Below are positions 38,957 through 50,500 of a stretch of 64,000 nt of DNA, piece by piece. Location of the stretch: assembly GCA_013396635.1 (NCBI GenBank), contig WBMW01005029.1, positions 332,090-396,089 on the forward strand, in the 5' to 3' direction. Position 1 is the first letter of the stretch. Every line of letters starts with the position of its first letter. The DNA is from Penelope pileata. Lineage: Eukaryota > Chordata > Aves > Galliformes > Cracidae. The notes beneath the pieces were generated by a model. The model was not told where the DNA came from. It did no database searches and saw only the letters and a list, made by a program, of their open reading frames with translations. The translations under genes were made by a program, and so were the position numbers.

Positions 38957-39057
38957 TATATTTTTAAATCAGATGCATAATGGTGTGAAAATGATGATGG
39001 GCTCAAACCTGCATGCTTCACACAAGCCTAACTGTAATAGGATTGCGGATTAACAAG
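38957..39057. repeat. 101-bp direct repeat, copy 1
   Basis: Identical at 99 of 101 positions to 39153-39253. Copy 1 runs directly into a CR1 fragment; copy 2 begins directly after the single N at 39152 and runs into unique sequence. The arrangement suggests overlapping contigs from two haplotypes joined end to end rather than a genomic tandem repeat. Confidence 0.95.
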
Positions 39058-39151
39058 GGGTAATGGTTATAAACTGGAAGAGGGTAGATTTAGACTGGAT
39101 ATAAGGAAGAAATTCTTCACTGTGAGGGTGGTGAGACACTGGAACAGGTTG
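39058..39151 (+). mobile_element. CR1 LINE fragment cut by an assembly join
   Basis: About 94 bp of CR1 near the end of ORF2: 'agatttagactggatataag', 'ttcttcactgtgagggtgg', and 'agacactggaacagg'. It stops at the single N (39152) without the CR1 3' UTR or tail, so the rest of the element has been lost at the join. The 5' end begins abruptly after the 101-bp repeat copy. Confidence 0.92.
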
Positions 39152-39152
39152 N

Positions 39153-39253
39153 TATATTTTTAAATCAGATGCATAATGGTGTGAAAATGATGATGGGCTC
39201 AAACCTGCATGCTTCACGCAAGCCTAACTGTAATAGGATTGCGGATTAATAAG
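39153..39253. repeat. 101-bp direct repeat, copy 2
   Basis: Second copy of 38957-39057, with two single-base differences. Its continuation at 39254 looks like the undisturbed pre-insertion flank. Confidence 0.95.
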
Positions 39254-40694
39254 CAGAGAGTGATTTGGTCACTGTCAGAGCAATACAACGGTGTTTCCTG
39301 TGGCTGATTTTAGAAAAATACAGCACAAAATGTAAATATTAAAATTGTTTTAAGTGCTACCATGTTCACTGTGGATACGTTCTCACAACAAAATTGGCAT
39401 TAGGATGGTTCCTTTTGTGGTAGAAAGCCAGAATGATAGGTATCACCACAGCTTTGAAGGACACTGATGAGGGAACTGCTTGTTCCATCAAATAATGACT
39501 GAAATTTTAGTAAATACTTTGCGGGTTGAAGAATGGGTTTGGGTATAGAGGCTGAAAAAGTGTTTTGCTGATGACGGACTACTGTTACTCACTTTCACAT
39601 CTAACTGTGAGGCAATGGAATGGGCTGAAAAGGGACTTTTGCATTACCCACCAGATCTGGCTGTTATGTCACCACCATGTTCCCCTTTTCAGCCAGATGT
39701 CACTGTTAACTGAAGTGGTATTTAGCTATTTGCGTTTGACCGTCTTAGGGTAAGATTTTTTTTTTCCTTTCTCCCAGACACAGGTTTTGCATCATGTAAT
39801 TTCCTCATCATATTCTCTGGATGTTGGTGCTGCTACTCTTGGTAGTGCTTGCTTTTTGGTATACAGGCATTAAAGATAACTTTTGGTGTTTTGAGAAGGT
39901 GAGAAACGTGATAAGAAGATTCATTCTAAAGCCAAATATGGCTTTGTAGCTTCCAGTCAAAAATATTTGAGTTAAACCAGCTAGGTAGAATTTAGGTCAT
40001 AGTCTCTGATTTAGTAGTTTTGGGTAAATAGGAACATCTTTGCCTGAATGGGATCTATGGTGAGACAGTCAGGTACTATGTAACAGAATCAGAATTAAGT
40101 ACCTGCTAACTTTCTCTGCAACTGAATTTCAATAATCAGAATTTTTGAAAAATTAACAACAAGAAGAGAGCCTTAAATAAATGAGAGTCCTAAAGACCCA
40201 GATACTTGTCAGTTGTACATTTTATCTCTATAGATTTAACCTATGACCTCATCTCCTTTATATATATACATAACTAGGGCCAATGCTCATTTCAGCAAAA
40301 ATGAAAAAAATGGCGTATGTGAATATATACCACAAACACGTTGTTTTTCCTTGTAAAACTCTGTGTAGCATTCAACAAACCAGATTGGTGTAAATGGCCA
40401 CAACACGGTATTATAATTATATACGGATGGAGCTTTTGAAATTCCCACTTAGTTTGTCTAAACTTCATTTAGAGGGATTTCTGTATAGATTCTGAAATCT
40501 TAAACGTCATAGAAACTGCATTATTTATCAACCAATATCCCTCCAATACATGATAAATGCTTTGGCATTCATTTGAATTTTATTTCCATTTTTTAAATTT
40601 CCATATACATGAAATAAAGCTGCATCTAAGAAAAACGTCTTTAAGTAGTAGGTGATGGGGTTTGCCACTTGACTGAAAAAATCTCAGTAGGAGG
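39254..40694. other. Intronic sequence, no recognised feature
   Basis: AT-rich spacer with no recognised exon, RNA or transposon. A short (TA)n-like run lies near 40258-40272. Confidence 0.6.
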
Positions 40695-41115
40695 AAATTA
40701 GAGTGACAAAGGTGATAAAGGGCCTGGAGCGTCTCCCTTATGAGGAAAGACTGAGTAAACTGAGTCCGTTCAGCCTGGAGAAGAGAAGACTGTGAGGGGA
40801 TCTTATCAGTGCTCATAAATATCTAAACTGCAGGAGGCAAAGGGATGGAGCTAGCCTCTTCTCAGTGGCGTGCAGTGATAGAACAAGGAGCAACGGCCAG
40901 AAACTGGAACATAAGTTCCACACAAGTGGAAGAACTTCTTCATGGTGAGGGTGATGGAGCACTGGAAGAGGCTGTCCAGAGAGGTTGTGGAGTTGTCCTC
41001 TCTGGAGATATTCAAGACCTGTCCAGGTGCCTACCTGTAGGGAATGTACTTTGGCCAGAGGAGTTGGATTCAATGATCTCTAGAGGCCCCTTCCAACTCC
41101 TGTGATTCTGTGAAA
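40695..41115 (+). mobile_element. CR1 LINE 3' end, 5'-truncated
   Basis: The sequence runs from late ORF2 ('gataaagggcctggagcg', 'ttcagcctggagaagagaag') through the ORF2 end and 3' UTR ('tctagaggccccttccaact') to a 'cctgtgattctgtga' tail at about 41115. Frames are broken, so it is non-coding. The 5' boundary is approximate. Confidence 0.93.
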
Positions 41116-43318
41116 AAAAATCACTTCTTTAGTTAGATAATTTTCCAGGATTGTTTTACCCCACCTGCAAAAATGTTTGTGCCATCATAATATACAGAGC
41201 CATATACATAGTACGTGCAGTCAGGAGCAGGATAAATTGAGAATGGGAAGTATACTGCTACTGGGAAGTAGCAAGAATGACAGTAGCTGGACTAGATGGT
41301 TGTGATCAAATGAAGAAACAAACGTATATATCTGACTTGGGCTTAATCTGACTTCTGGTGGCTGGCACCAGAAGATTTTGACGTAAAAACACAAAGATTT
41401 CAGACCCAGACCTGGAACTTCACCAATTTAAAACAAGGCCCCATTATGACTTAACACCAAAATTCTTACCCATAATACTTAAATTTTGACCCATATTTGC
41501 ATCTTAAATACACTCTTCTTGAGACTGTACCAAAAAGACAACTACTCAAACTGCTATCTTTTCTCTGCACTTCTGTTTTAGCTGAATTCTATTTCAGTTG
41601 TATGTTCTTCAGGTTCCTGGTGCAATTGTATGTCCATATATACAACAATCATGAATTCTATGCGGGATTCATGATTAAAGTGACTTGGATAAACATTTAT
41701 GCAATTAAGGTAGCTGCTCACAGAAATCATTATTTTACTGTCATGTAAATGGTGATGCTTAGGAATGGATACCATGCTCTTTAAGTTCTTAATGGATTTA
41801 GCATAGAACGTAGAATTAAATAAGATTCTGATATGCAGCACTGCTACTTAACAATGATGAATAACCCTGGAGTCACCAACATTTTATTCTGTTCACCTAT
41901 CAATACTTTGCTTCTGGTATCTGGTACAAAGAGTCACTAAGTTTATTTGATTGACTGTTGTAAGTAGCTGATCCTTCCACACAGAGCATAAGTTGTATCA
42001 AAATATAATATGGAATTGTATGTGTAGATTTAACTTTTCTCTTTTTACCCCTTAGCACAGAATCATTATGTCACTGGTACTTATAGAAAAGAGGTGTGGA
42101 AAAATTGTTGGACTATGCAAGACACTCATTGGTTTGTTGCTGTCTTTATTTGGCACAGTTTTTACTAGAATTTTCTAGTCATTTTTTCTATAGTCAGCAC
42201 CATGATATCTAAGTGTCTCTTGAAAACAAACTCTTGGTGTAGGAATTTCCTTGCAAAGGGAACACAAGTGAATTATACAATACATCAGTACATCAATTTG
42301 TAGATCTGAAAATCCTTTTGCAAAGGGATTTCTATCATCTTTTCCACTGATAATGCTGGGGACGTAGAGAGAGGGTTTCCTATGCTGAAAGAGAAAATGA
42401 AAGACCTTGACTGATTTCAATCATAAGGTTGAAAGGAATATTTAATGAGGAGTATCTTAGGATGTTCTACCCTCATTTTTCTTCTCTCTCCTAACTATCA
42501 TTTTTAAAGTTAGAGGTTCCCTTTGACCTGCCTGTATCTTCTTTTGCTCTAATTGTTAGAGATACTATGAGACTTTAGATATTCCCACATCAGGAAAAAA
42601 AGTACACATGTAAATATGTTCTTTTTTTTTCTCACTTGTAGATTTTTTTCTTTGAACTTCATTTTTGTATTATTTATAGAATAGGGCAGTTATTATCTCC
42701 ATTTTACAGATGTAGAAAGAGATTTAATGTGTGGTCTTGCAATAAACCAATGATGAATTTGGGAGCAGAACTTTTGATATTTTGTCTTCCAGACATTAAT
42801 GCAATTGATTCATCTGTGTATACTTTGTGGCAGAGATTTTTTTTAAAAGCTATTTTAATTTCTCTTAACTCACATCCCACAAAAAAGCCAGAAACTGAAA
42901 GAAGAAAATCCCATTCTTCATGAAATGACATGTGAAAGAAATTTTGGAGCTTTTTGTTTACAAGGAAGACATTCTAACTGTAAAAATGTCATGGTCTTAA
43001 AAGAAGGATTGTAGTTTTTTTTTTTTTTTTTTAAAGTAAAATGAGAATTGTGTAAGAAATATGTATGTAGAGTTTATCCAGTTATGCTGCCAGCACCTTG
43101 TGTTATCTACATAATGTAAATGTGAGTTCCTCAAATTAAAACCAATGGCACATTTAACTGACATGAACAACCCTCAGACTCTCAGATTACCTGCCCCCAA
43201 AGTCTCTTTCTCTAGGTACTGGCAGTTCTGTTTAAAAAAAAATCAAAAACAAAAACAAAAAAAACCCCTCACTTTCTCACTTCATATCCCCCTGCTTTCG
43301 TATGTTGTTCCTCTTCTA
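41116..43318. other. Intronic sequence, no recognised feature
   Basis: AT-rich sequence with an 18-base T run (43015-43032). No exon, RNA gene or transposon recognised. Confidence 0.6.
43015..43032. repeat. Poly-T run
   Basis: Eighteen consecutive T. Confidence 0.85.
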
Positions 43319-43778
43319 AATCATAGAATCATAGAACGACCTGGGTTGGAAGGGACTCCAAGGATCATCAGGTTCCAACCCCCCTGCCGTAGGCAGGGCC
43401 ACCAACCTCCAGATTAGGTACTAGATCAGGTTGCTCAGGACTCCATCTATCATAGAAGGCTACCAGGTTGGTCAGACCTTCCCTTGGTAAAGCCATGCTG
43501 GCTGTCGCAGATCACCCACTCGTCCCACATGTGTCTTAGCATGTCTTCTAGGAGCATCTGTTCCATGATCTTCCCAGACACAGAGGTGAGGCTCACTGGC
43601 CTATAGTTTCCTGGGACATCCTTCCTCCCTTTCTTGTAAATGGGAGTGGTGTTTCCCTTTTTCCAGTCACCAGGGACTTTGCCCAACAGCCACAACTTTT
43701 CAAATATGATGGAGAGTGGCTCAGCAACCACATCAGCCAGCTCCTTCAGGACCCTGGGATGCATGTCATCCAGCCCAA
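43319..43778 (-). mobile_element. CR1 LINE with large internal deletion, reverse strand
   Basis: Two CR1 parts lie side by side in the same (minus) orientation. 43319-43448 is the 3' UTR and tail. 43451-43778 is the start of the reverse transcriptase region, reading in one open frame 'LDDMHPRVLKELADVVAEPL', 'GDWKKGNTTPIYKKGRKD' and 'NYRPVSLTSVSGKIMEQ', then 'QHGFTKGRS'. In an undeleted copy these parts are separated by more than 1 kb; compare 46051-47548, which holds both ends of this interval. The catalytic FADD region and the ORF2 C-terminus are therefore missing. The conserved frame in the remaining part suggests moderate age. Confidence 0.92.
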
Positions 43779-43816
43779 TAAATATTTTCTCTCTTTTTCT
43801 ATAAATAAGAACATTA

Positions 43817-43858
43817 CTTTTATTCAATAAATGAATATTTTATTTTACACAGTTATGC
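43817..43858. repeat. 42-bp local direct repeat, copy 1
   Basis: Matches 43982-44023 at 39 of 42 positions. AT-rich. Not part of any element I recognise. Confidence 0.9.
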
Positions 43859-43892
43859 ATATGGACATTAAGATGGTTACTTTAAACACAAT

Positions 43893-43955
43893 TTTTAACA
43901 GATTCTCTGCTTAATACGGATATTGGAAATTCATATTTAATTGTAGATTAAATAC
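43893..43955. repeat. 63-bp dispersed direct repeat, copy 1
   Basis: Same orientation as 47768-47830 and about 88% identical by eye (shared blocks 'ttttaacagattc' and 'tatttaattgtagattaa'). It lies between the two 42-bp repeats. Family unknown. Confidence 0.85.
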
Positions 43956-43981
43956 ATGCTTATGTACTTTTCTATTTATTT

Positions 43982-44023
43982 CTTTTATTCACTAGATGAA
44001 TATTTTATTTTACATAGTTATGC
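43982..44023. repeat. 42-bp local direct repeat, copy 2
   Basis: Second copy of 43817-43858, offset by 165 bp. Confidence 0.9.
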
Positions 44024-46023
44024 CTGCATTATTTCATTGTCTTGTTCATGGGAAGACCCTTTGGTCATGTGGATGTGTCAGTTTTTTAAACATGTGCCTT
44101 TTAATTGCCTTTGATTTCAGAATTTGTCACAGGGGAGTGGCTACAAGTTTGGCTCAGGTGTAGTCAGCCCAAGAGACTGGGAGATAGCTCAGCCGAAGAT
44201 GCAACTAGCATGTACCTATAACCATCATGATAGCAGCTTTCACTTGAAACAGTCCGTCATACCTGTTGCCTGCAGTGTCCAGATCTCTGTAAAGCTGATG
44301 ATGCCAGTGACAAAATAATAGTTTATCCATTCATGAAGGGGTGCATTCAGCAGGAATATTTGTCTCTTCAATCCTACCTTGTCAGACAAAGATGGAAGGA
44401 TTCACAAAATAACTGACCAGATTCTGTAGTGGCTCAGATTATATGATCAAGGAAAGGGCAATATGAAAATTGCAGTCTTTGCAAAATGGGGACAAATGGT
44501 GTTTCATGGAATAATTACAGTGCATATTACTTCTCTTGCAATTAAAAGCAATATTTCAATAAATACTTAGCAGTCCCTGCCTCCCTCCCCTCTAAAGAAA
44601 AAGCAGGTGGAATATAATGGCTAGTGATGATTTAGTGCTTGGACAGCATCTCAGGTAATAGCAGACTGATGCTTGAATGTAAAACCGGACAGAGGAAACA
44701 GGAAGGGAATGAGAAAAAGTTTAATGTTAAACTTCTGAGTGTTCTAAATAGAAACTCATAGGAGTGTCTGAGTATATGAAGCCATGATTTTAGCACTGAC
44801 TTTTAATACCAAGTATACTTGAAATGAGAGGTTCAGGTCCTTGTAGGATTGTCTTGGGAGTCTTGTCTCTCTGAGGAATCTGTGATATTTATCCTGCAGA
44901 TTTCTCTCTTCTGTTTGTTTCATATGAGATCATAAGTAATCAAGTCCAGCCTGTATCTAGGGTTTATAATCCCTTGTGGCCCAGCAAAAGATTGCTTCTT
45001 CTTTCTCTCCCACCTGCTTGACATGAACTGAGTGGTGTCAAGTCAGTAGAATTCAATTAAAACAGAAATGTTAAAACACAGGCTAAAAGAACAGAAAGCT
45101 GGGGCAGGGAAAAAAACAACAAAGCCTACGAACACCCAAACCACCACTACCAACAAAAAGCCAACAACAAACCTAACAAAAGAAAAAACAAACACAACTC
45201 TGATGAAATATTAATTTATTAGATGTTTTAGTCAAGCCCTGGAACAAGATGGGTACAGTATGAGCACTCCACAAAAATCAAAAGAAAGTGAAAATCTGCG
45301 ACGTGACAGCAGGGATACTTTCCTTTGATGTCAAATGTATTGACGGTAAAATTGACGCATTATTTAAGAAAGAACAAAGCCTGGCAGTATCATTTAACAG
45401 AAAGAAAATAGTACCATGGAAAACCTACCTACCAACCTATGTGCACTATGTCACTGAAATATTGAATATACGTAGATGAGCAGAAATCTGTGAGAAAACT
45501 TTCTGAGTAGTTCTAATGTGAGTTGAGTGGTTGGTGTAAGATGACCCTAGGGGTTCTTTCATAACATGAAGAGTTAATTGAAATGTGTATTTCCATTGTC
45601 TTTCCAATAACTGGGTAACTACTCCATTTCTCACAAAAGGAATTTTCCCCTGTTACAGAATATTATACTGATCTCCACTTTTTATGAATTTAATAGTTGT
45701 CTGGCATTTTAGCTTTAATTATTTTTTCAACGACTAGATGAGCAGTGCCTAAGTAAGGATACTTTCAAGCAGAGATACAAGATTTAAGGGGCAGAAAACA
45801 GGGTGCTGCTCCTTACTGTGAGACAACTTCCCCAAAATTCCTTCTGGTACATCAACAGCTATCTAAGATTTGTAGTAAATTTCAAGTGGGGTTGCCTCAG
45901 TCTTCACTGACAGACAGGATTCTCATATCTTTCACATCTCTGAGCCTCTAGGTGAGAACTGGGGAGCAAAATCCCCACACACTGTAGCAGCAGAGCAAGT
46001 TTGAGACTGCCTCATGAGACTGA
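44024..46023. other. Intronic sequence, one weak exon-like segment
   Basis: Mostly AT-rich non-coding sequence. At 44124-44318 a 64-codon open frame follows a pyrimidine-rich 'tttgatttcag' acceptor-like site, and its composition is richer in GC than the surroundings. No known protein motif is recognised and no clear GT donor closes it, so I leave it uncalled. An A/C-only tract at 45109-45200 is listed separately. Confidence 0.5.
45109..45200. repeat. A/C-rich strand-asymmetric tract
   Basis: About 90 bp on the + strand made almost entirely of A and C, with very few T or G (CAA- and CCA-like units). Low-complexity sequence of unknown origin. Confidence 0.8.
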
Positions 46024-46050
46024 ATGTGTACAAGCCTATGTGTACAAGCC
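46024..46050. repeat. 13-bp direct duplication at a CR1 5' junction
   Basis: 'atgtgtacaagcc' occurs at 46024-46036 and again at 46038-46050. CR1 sequence starts right after the second copy. The motif is not repeated at the CR1 3' end, so it is not a normal target-site duplication. Confidence 0.85.
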
Positions 46051-47548
46051 ATGGATGACATGCATCCCAGGGTCCTGAAGGAGCTGACTGATGTGATTGC
46101 TGAGCCACTCTCCATCATATTTGAAAAGCTGTGGCTGTTGGGTGAAGTCCCTGGTGACTGGAAAAAGGGAAACACCACTCCCGTTTACAAGAAAGGGAGG
46201 AAGGATGACCCAGGAAACTATAGGCCAGTGAGCCTCACCTCTGTGTCTGGGAAGATCATGGAACAGATTCTCCTGGAAGGCGTGTTAAGGCATATGAGGG
46301 ATGAGCAGGTGATCTGAGACATGCAGCACGGCTTCACTAAGTGCGGATCATGCTGACCAATCCTGTGGCCTTCTGTGATGGAGTGGACAAAGGGAAGGCA
46401 ACTGATGCCATCTACCTGGATTTGTGCAAGGTCTTTGACGTAGTCCCCCCAGCAGATCCTTATCTCTAAATTGGAGAAATATGGATTTAAGGGGTGGGCT
46501 ATTCAGTGGATAAGAAATTGGTTGGAAGGCCATATACAGAGGGTTGTCGTGAATGGCGCTATGTCTAGGTGGAGGCCGGTGTCCCCCAGGGCTCTGTCTT
46601 GGGACTGGTACTCTTTAACATCTTTATCAACGACATCAGTGAGGGAATTGAATGCACCCTCAGCAAGTTTGCTGATGACACTAAGCTGAGTGATGCAATT
46701 GATATGTTAGAAGGAAGGGATGCCATCCGGAGGGACCTTGACAAACTCAAAAGGTGGGCCCATGTAAACCTAATGAGGTTCAACACAGCAAAGTGCAAGG
46801 TTTTGCACTTGGCTTGGAGTAATCCCAGGCATGTATACAGACTGGGAGAAGAAATCCTTGAGAGTAGCCCCACTGAGAAGGACTTAGGGGTCCTGGTAGA
46901 TGAAAAACTTAGCATGAGCCAGCAGTGCGCTCTTGCAGCCCAGTAGGCCAAAGGTACCCTGGGCTCCATCAGAAGAGGAGTGGCCAGCAGGGAAAGGGAG
47001 GTGGTTGTTTCTCTCTACTCTGCCCTTGTGAGGCCCCATCTGGAGTACTGCATCCAGGTCTGGGCCCGCAATGCAGAAAAGATGTGGAACTATTGGAGAG
47101 GGTCCAGAGGAGGGCCACAAAGATGATCAGAGGGCTGGAGCACCTCACCTACGAGGATAGACTCAGGGAGCTGGGCTGCGGGGAGACTTCATTACGGCCT
47201 TCTAGTATTTCAAGGGAAGTGTTTATAAACAGGAGGGAAGTCAACTTTTCACTAGGGTAGGTAGTGATAAGGGGGAATGGTTTTAAGGTGAAGGAGGGAA
47301 AGTTTAGATTGGATGTCAGGGGGAAGTTCTTTACTGTGAGAGCAGTGAGGTGCTGGAACAGGCTGCCCAGAGAGTCTGGGGATGCCTCGTCCCTGGAGGT
47401 GTTCAAGGCCAGGTTGGATGGGGCCTTGGGCAGTCTGATCTAGTACTAGATCTGGAGGTTGGCAACCCTGCCTGTGACAGAGGGAAGGAACTTGATGATC
47501 CTTGAGGGTCACTCCCAAGACAAGCCATTCTATGATTCTAGGATTCTG
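46051..47548 (+). mobile_element. CR1 LINE, longest copy in the window (about 1.5 kb, decayed)
   Basis: 5'-truncated CR1 from the start of the reverse transcriptase region to the tail. The first frame (to a stop at 46316-46318) reads 'MDDMHPRVLKEL', 'PGDWKKGNTTPVYKKGRKD' and 'NYRPVSLTSVSGKIMEQ'. After frame changes, 46569-46946 reads 'GVPQGSVLGLVLFNIFINDI', catalytic F-A-D-D (46668-46679), 'RFNTAKCKVLHLA' and 'KDLGVLVDEKLSMSQQC', then stops. 47090-47165 reads 'ERVQRRATKMIRGLEHL'. An internal deletion follows at about 47175-47215. Then come the 3' ORF2 remnant, the 3' UTR and an 'attctatgattctagg'-type tail. Stops, frameshifts and the deletion make it inactive. Confidence 0.95.
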
Positions 47549-50500
47549 CTTTGAACCCATTTTAGCAACAGCTGAATGCACGGCAAAAGTGCCATATTAA
47601 CTGTTTATGGATACGTAGTAGAAAAACATACTATTCTATGCTAGTTACACTCACTGGAATTTTGTACAGCACTGAAGTTATCAGACTTTTGTTTGTATGA
47701 AAAACATGCTAGGCAGATCAGTGTTTCAAGTTCACAAACCAAAAATTCAGCCGTAGACTATATTAACTTTTAACAGATTCACTGCTAAATACGAACATTG
47801 GAAATTCGTATTTAATTGTAGATTAAGTATATATTTATACTATTAATTCTCCTCTTTAACAACACCTAACAGTCATATCATCGTAAAAAAAGGTCTCATA
47901 TTGAAAAAGTTTTCAAAACTCTCTCAACCCCTTTGTGTAGCACCTCAAACAAAGTAAAGACTAATGAATAATTATGTTTACTGTTATATTGCTTAAATGT
48001 TCAAATACAGTTTTCTTAAGCACTTGAAATCTTAAAATTCTGTACCAGTAGAATCTTCTGCAGGAAAGAAGAGGCTCGGCAATGATTTCTAACTTTTTAG
48101 TGATTTCAGTCTAGGGTTTTATAATAGCATTGTCAGAATAGTTCTCTTAGAATTCAGCATTGCAATTTAACAGGAAGATGCACTGTATTTGGGCATAACA
48201 AAAGCTGAGGTGTTTGCAGATGCAACTCTACTCCTTACTTTCAAAATGATAGTTTTAGAAAAACTAATTAGGAAAATAATTATTTCTTTACTAGAATATA
48301 CAAACAGAATTTTAAAATGCAAACTTTGAAGTGGAGAGATGTGGCTTTAGGCATGTTGTTCATTGGTGATCCTACATTGGCCATTGCTCAGCTGGAAGCC
48401 TTTTTCACAGAAAATTACTGTGAAGAAATTTCTTGGTCTATGCCATTGTTTCTGTAGAAATAATATTTGTTGTACCCTGCAATTTTATTTTTTGACTTGG
48501 AAGTGATGGCTTCAGTCATAGAAGGAGACATTATTTTCTGTGTATAAAGAGAAGATTGTCTTCATTGGCCTTTCCTCTGCATTTAGGTTACATCAAATAT
48601 CTAAGATGGTTCATTTCCTGAGTGTTCTTTTATCTTTTCCCCTTACAATAGAGCCTCTCTCTCATCTTACCTGTAGGGATTTTGTGTTTTTCCACTTTCC
48701 TCTTAACAAAAGCTGTGTCTATCCCCTTGTCCTCTCTATCCTTAAAAGGAGCTTCTTGACCCCATCATCTGCCCTGTTTCATGTATCAAAATCCCCTAAA
48801 TTCTGTGTAAGAGGAGTGCTACATTTCATTGCTGCTTACCTGCAAATTCTGTTTCCTGCCTATCTTACCTGTTCTTATTCCTCCATACCTTCAATTTTTC
48901 ACCGATCAAGAGGTCATTCTCTTAAATTATGTATTGTCTCTTAACAACTTGCTCTGTGGTATGGATTAACAAATGTATTGCTGTTATCTGGAAAGCATTA
49001 AGTGCCTTCATTAGCTAGCTCTGTTTGTGTAGATTTGCAGATGGCAGTAACAGGTAGTTTTAAGCCTGTCACTCTTCTAACCCATCTAGCTCTTATTTTT
49101 TTGTGTGTGTGCCTGTCTCCCTTCTTCTTTTCCAGGCTGGATTCAGGGAACACTAGAGGTTCAGAATTAGTTTTTAATCTTATGGTCAATTATCACAGTA
49201 ATTACAGATATTCCAGTAGTACAAATACGTCAATAGTTTTGCTAAAAGTCTCATCGTATAATGTAGAACTCTGTGCATCAGTGGATAGTTTACATAGAGT
49301 CAGAAAGTGTAGAAAGTAAGGTTTCCAGGAACTGAGCTGTCTGTCAGTTAGACTGTAATGTCAATTTACCAGAAATAGCTGTATAAAAATCTGTTGCTAT
49401 ATATAAAATGTGGGGGCCCTGAAAACATTTTTTTTTTTGCATTTTCCTAGATTTCAGAACAGTGAGGCCAGCTGAAGAAAAACCTAAGAAATGTATGTTT
49501 GTCTGAAACTTTTGAAAAACAATCCATTAGTTCTCCATCTAAGAGTCCATTGCCAAATCTTTTAATTGTGCAATATCATACCAGTGAGAGTAGTATCACT
49601 GATGCTAGTTAAAATCCTACTGGAAGACCTGAAGAATTCTTTTCCTTTGTGTATCATCCTATGAATTTTTAGAACAACATGCTAGGATTCATCTATATGC
49701 AGTTCTGATTGATTTTAACTGAATGTAAAGATACGACATCTGTGACATCGGAGTCCACTTTTATAAAGAAAAAAAGTAGGCTTTCCACTTATACAGATAG
49801 ATACTTATACAGGCACGGCTTTACCAGAGAAGTATTAAGAGATACTGATACAATTTAATTTTTGTGAATGCTAAAGTAAATATGTGTAGTGATTTTCAAG
49901 CTGACATACTGTAAGCCAGATGTCTTTGGCAGTCATAAGCAGGAACTATGTACCAGGTTGCACATTTTGTCACTAATTCTAAACCATAGTATATAGTCAC
50001 TGGTTTGCTGTCAATTGTCTGCTCAGACCTCATTTGATCTTCCTATTCAGTCACAGTTCAAGTTAGGGGACAAAATCCATGTGAGGTATTTATTAGGCTG
50101 ATTTTTTTTTTCCCATGGAGCATTATGGCTGTTAAATATTCTTTCACTCAAAATATTTATTAAAGAAGATACTGAAATCATGCAGATATGCTATTCTCTT
50201 CGAACAGGAAGGATTTTAGAAAGTGTAATAGCACTGTGACTACAGACTGTCTAGTATGTTTGCACATATGTATATTTTATTATAACTAGGTAAGTACACT
50301 GATAGAGCATTAAAAGTATTTTGTAGCCCATTTGTACAAAGTCTACTGCAAAAAGTGTATATAACTCACAACAACTGTTTCAATATGCCAGAATAAAATG
50401 ATAAACTAACAAAAAATGTTCAAAATATTCCTTCATGGTCTTACGTGCAACTGAAGAAGTTTTTAACTCACTCCATAAGAAATGCCAATCTATATTACTT

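Noticed and set aside
48590..48944. 134-codon open frame in a T/C-rich stretch
   Set aside because: The low-complexity pyrimidine content explains the open frame. No motif.
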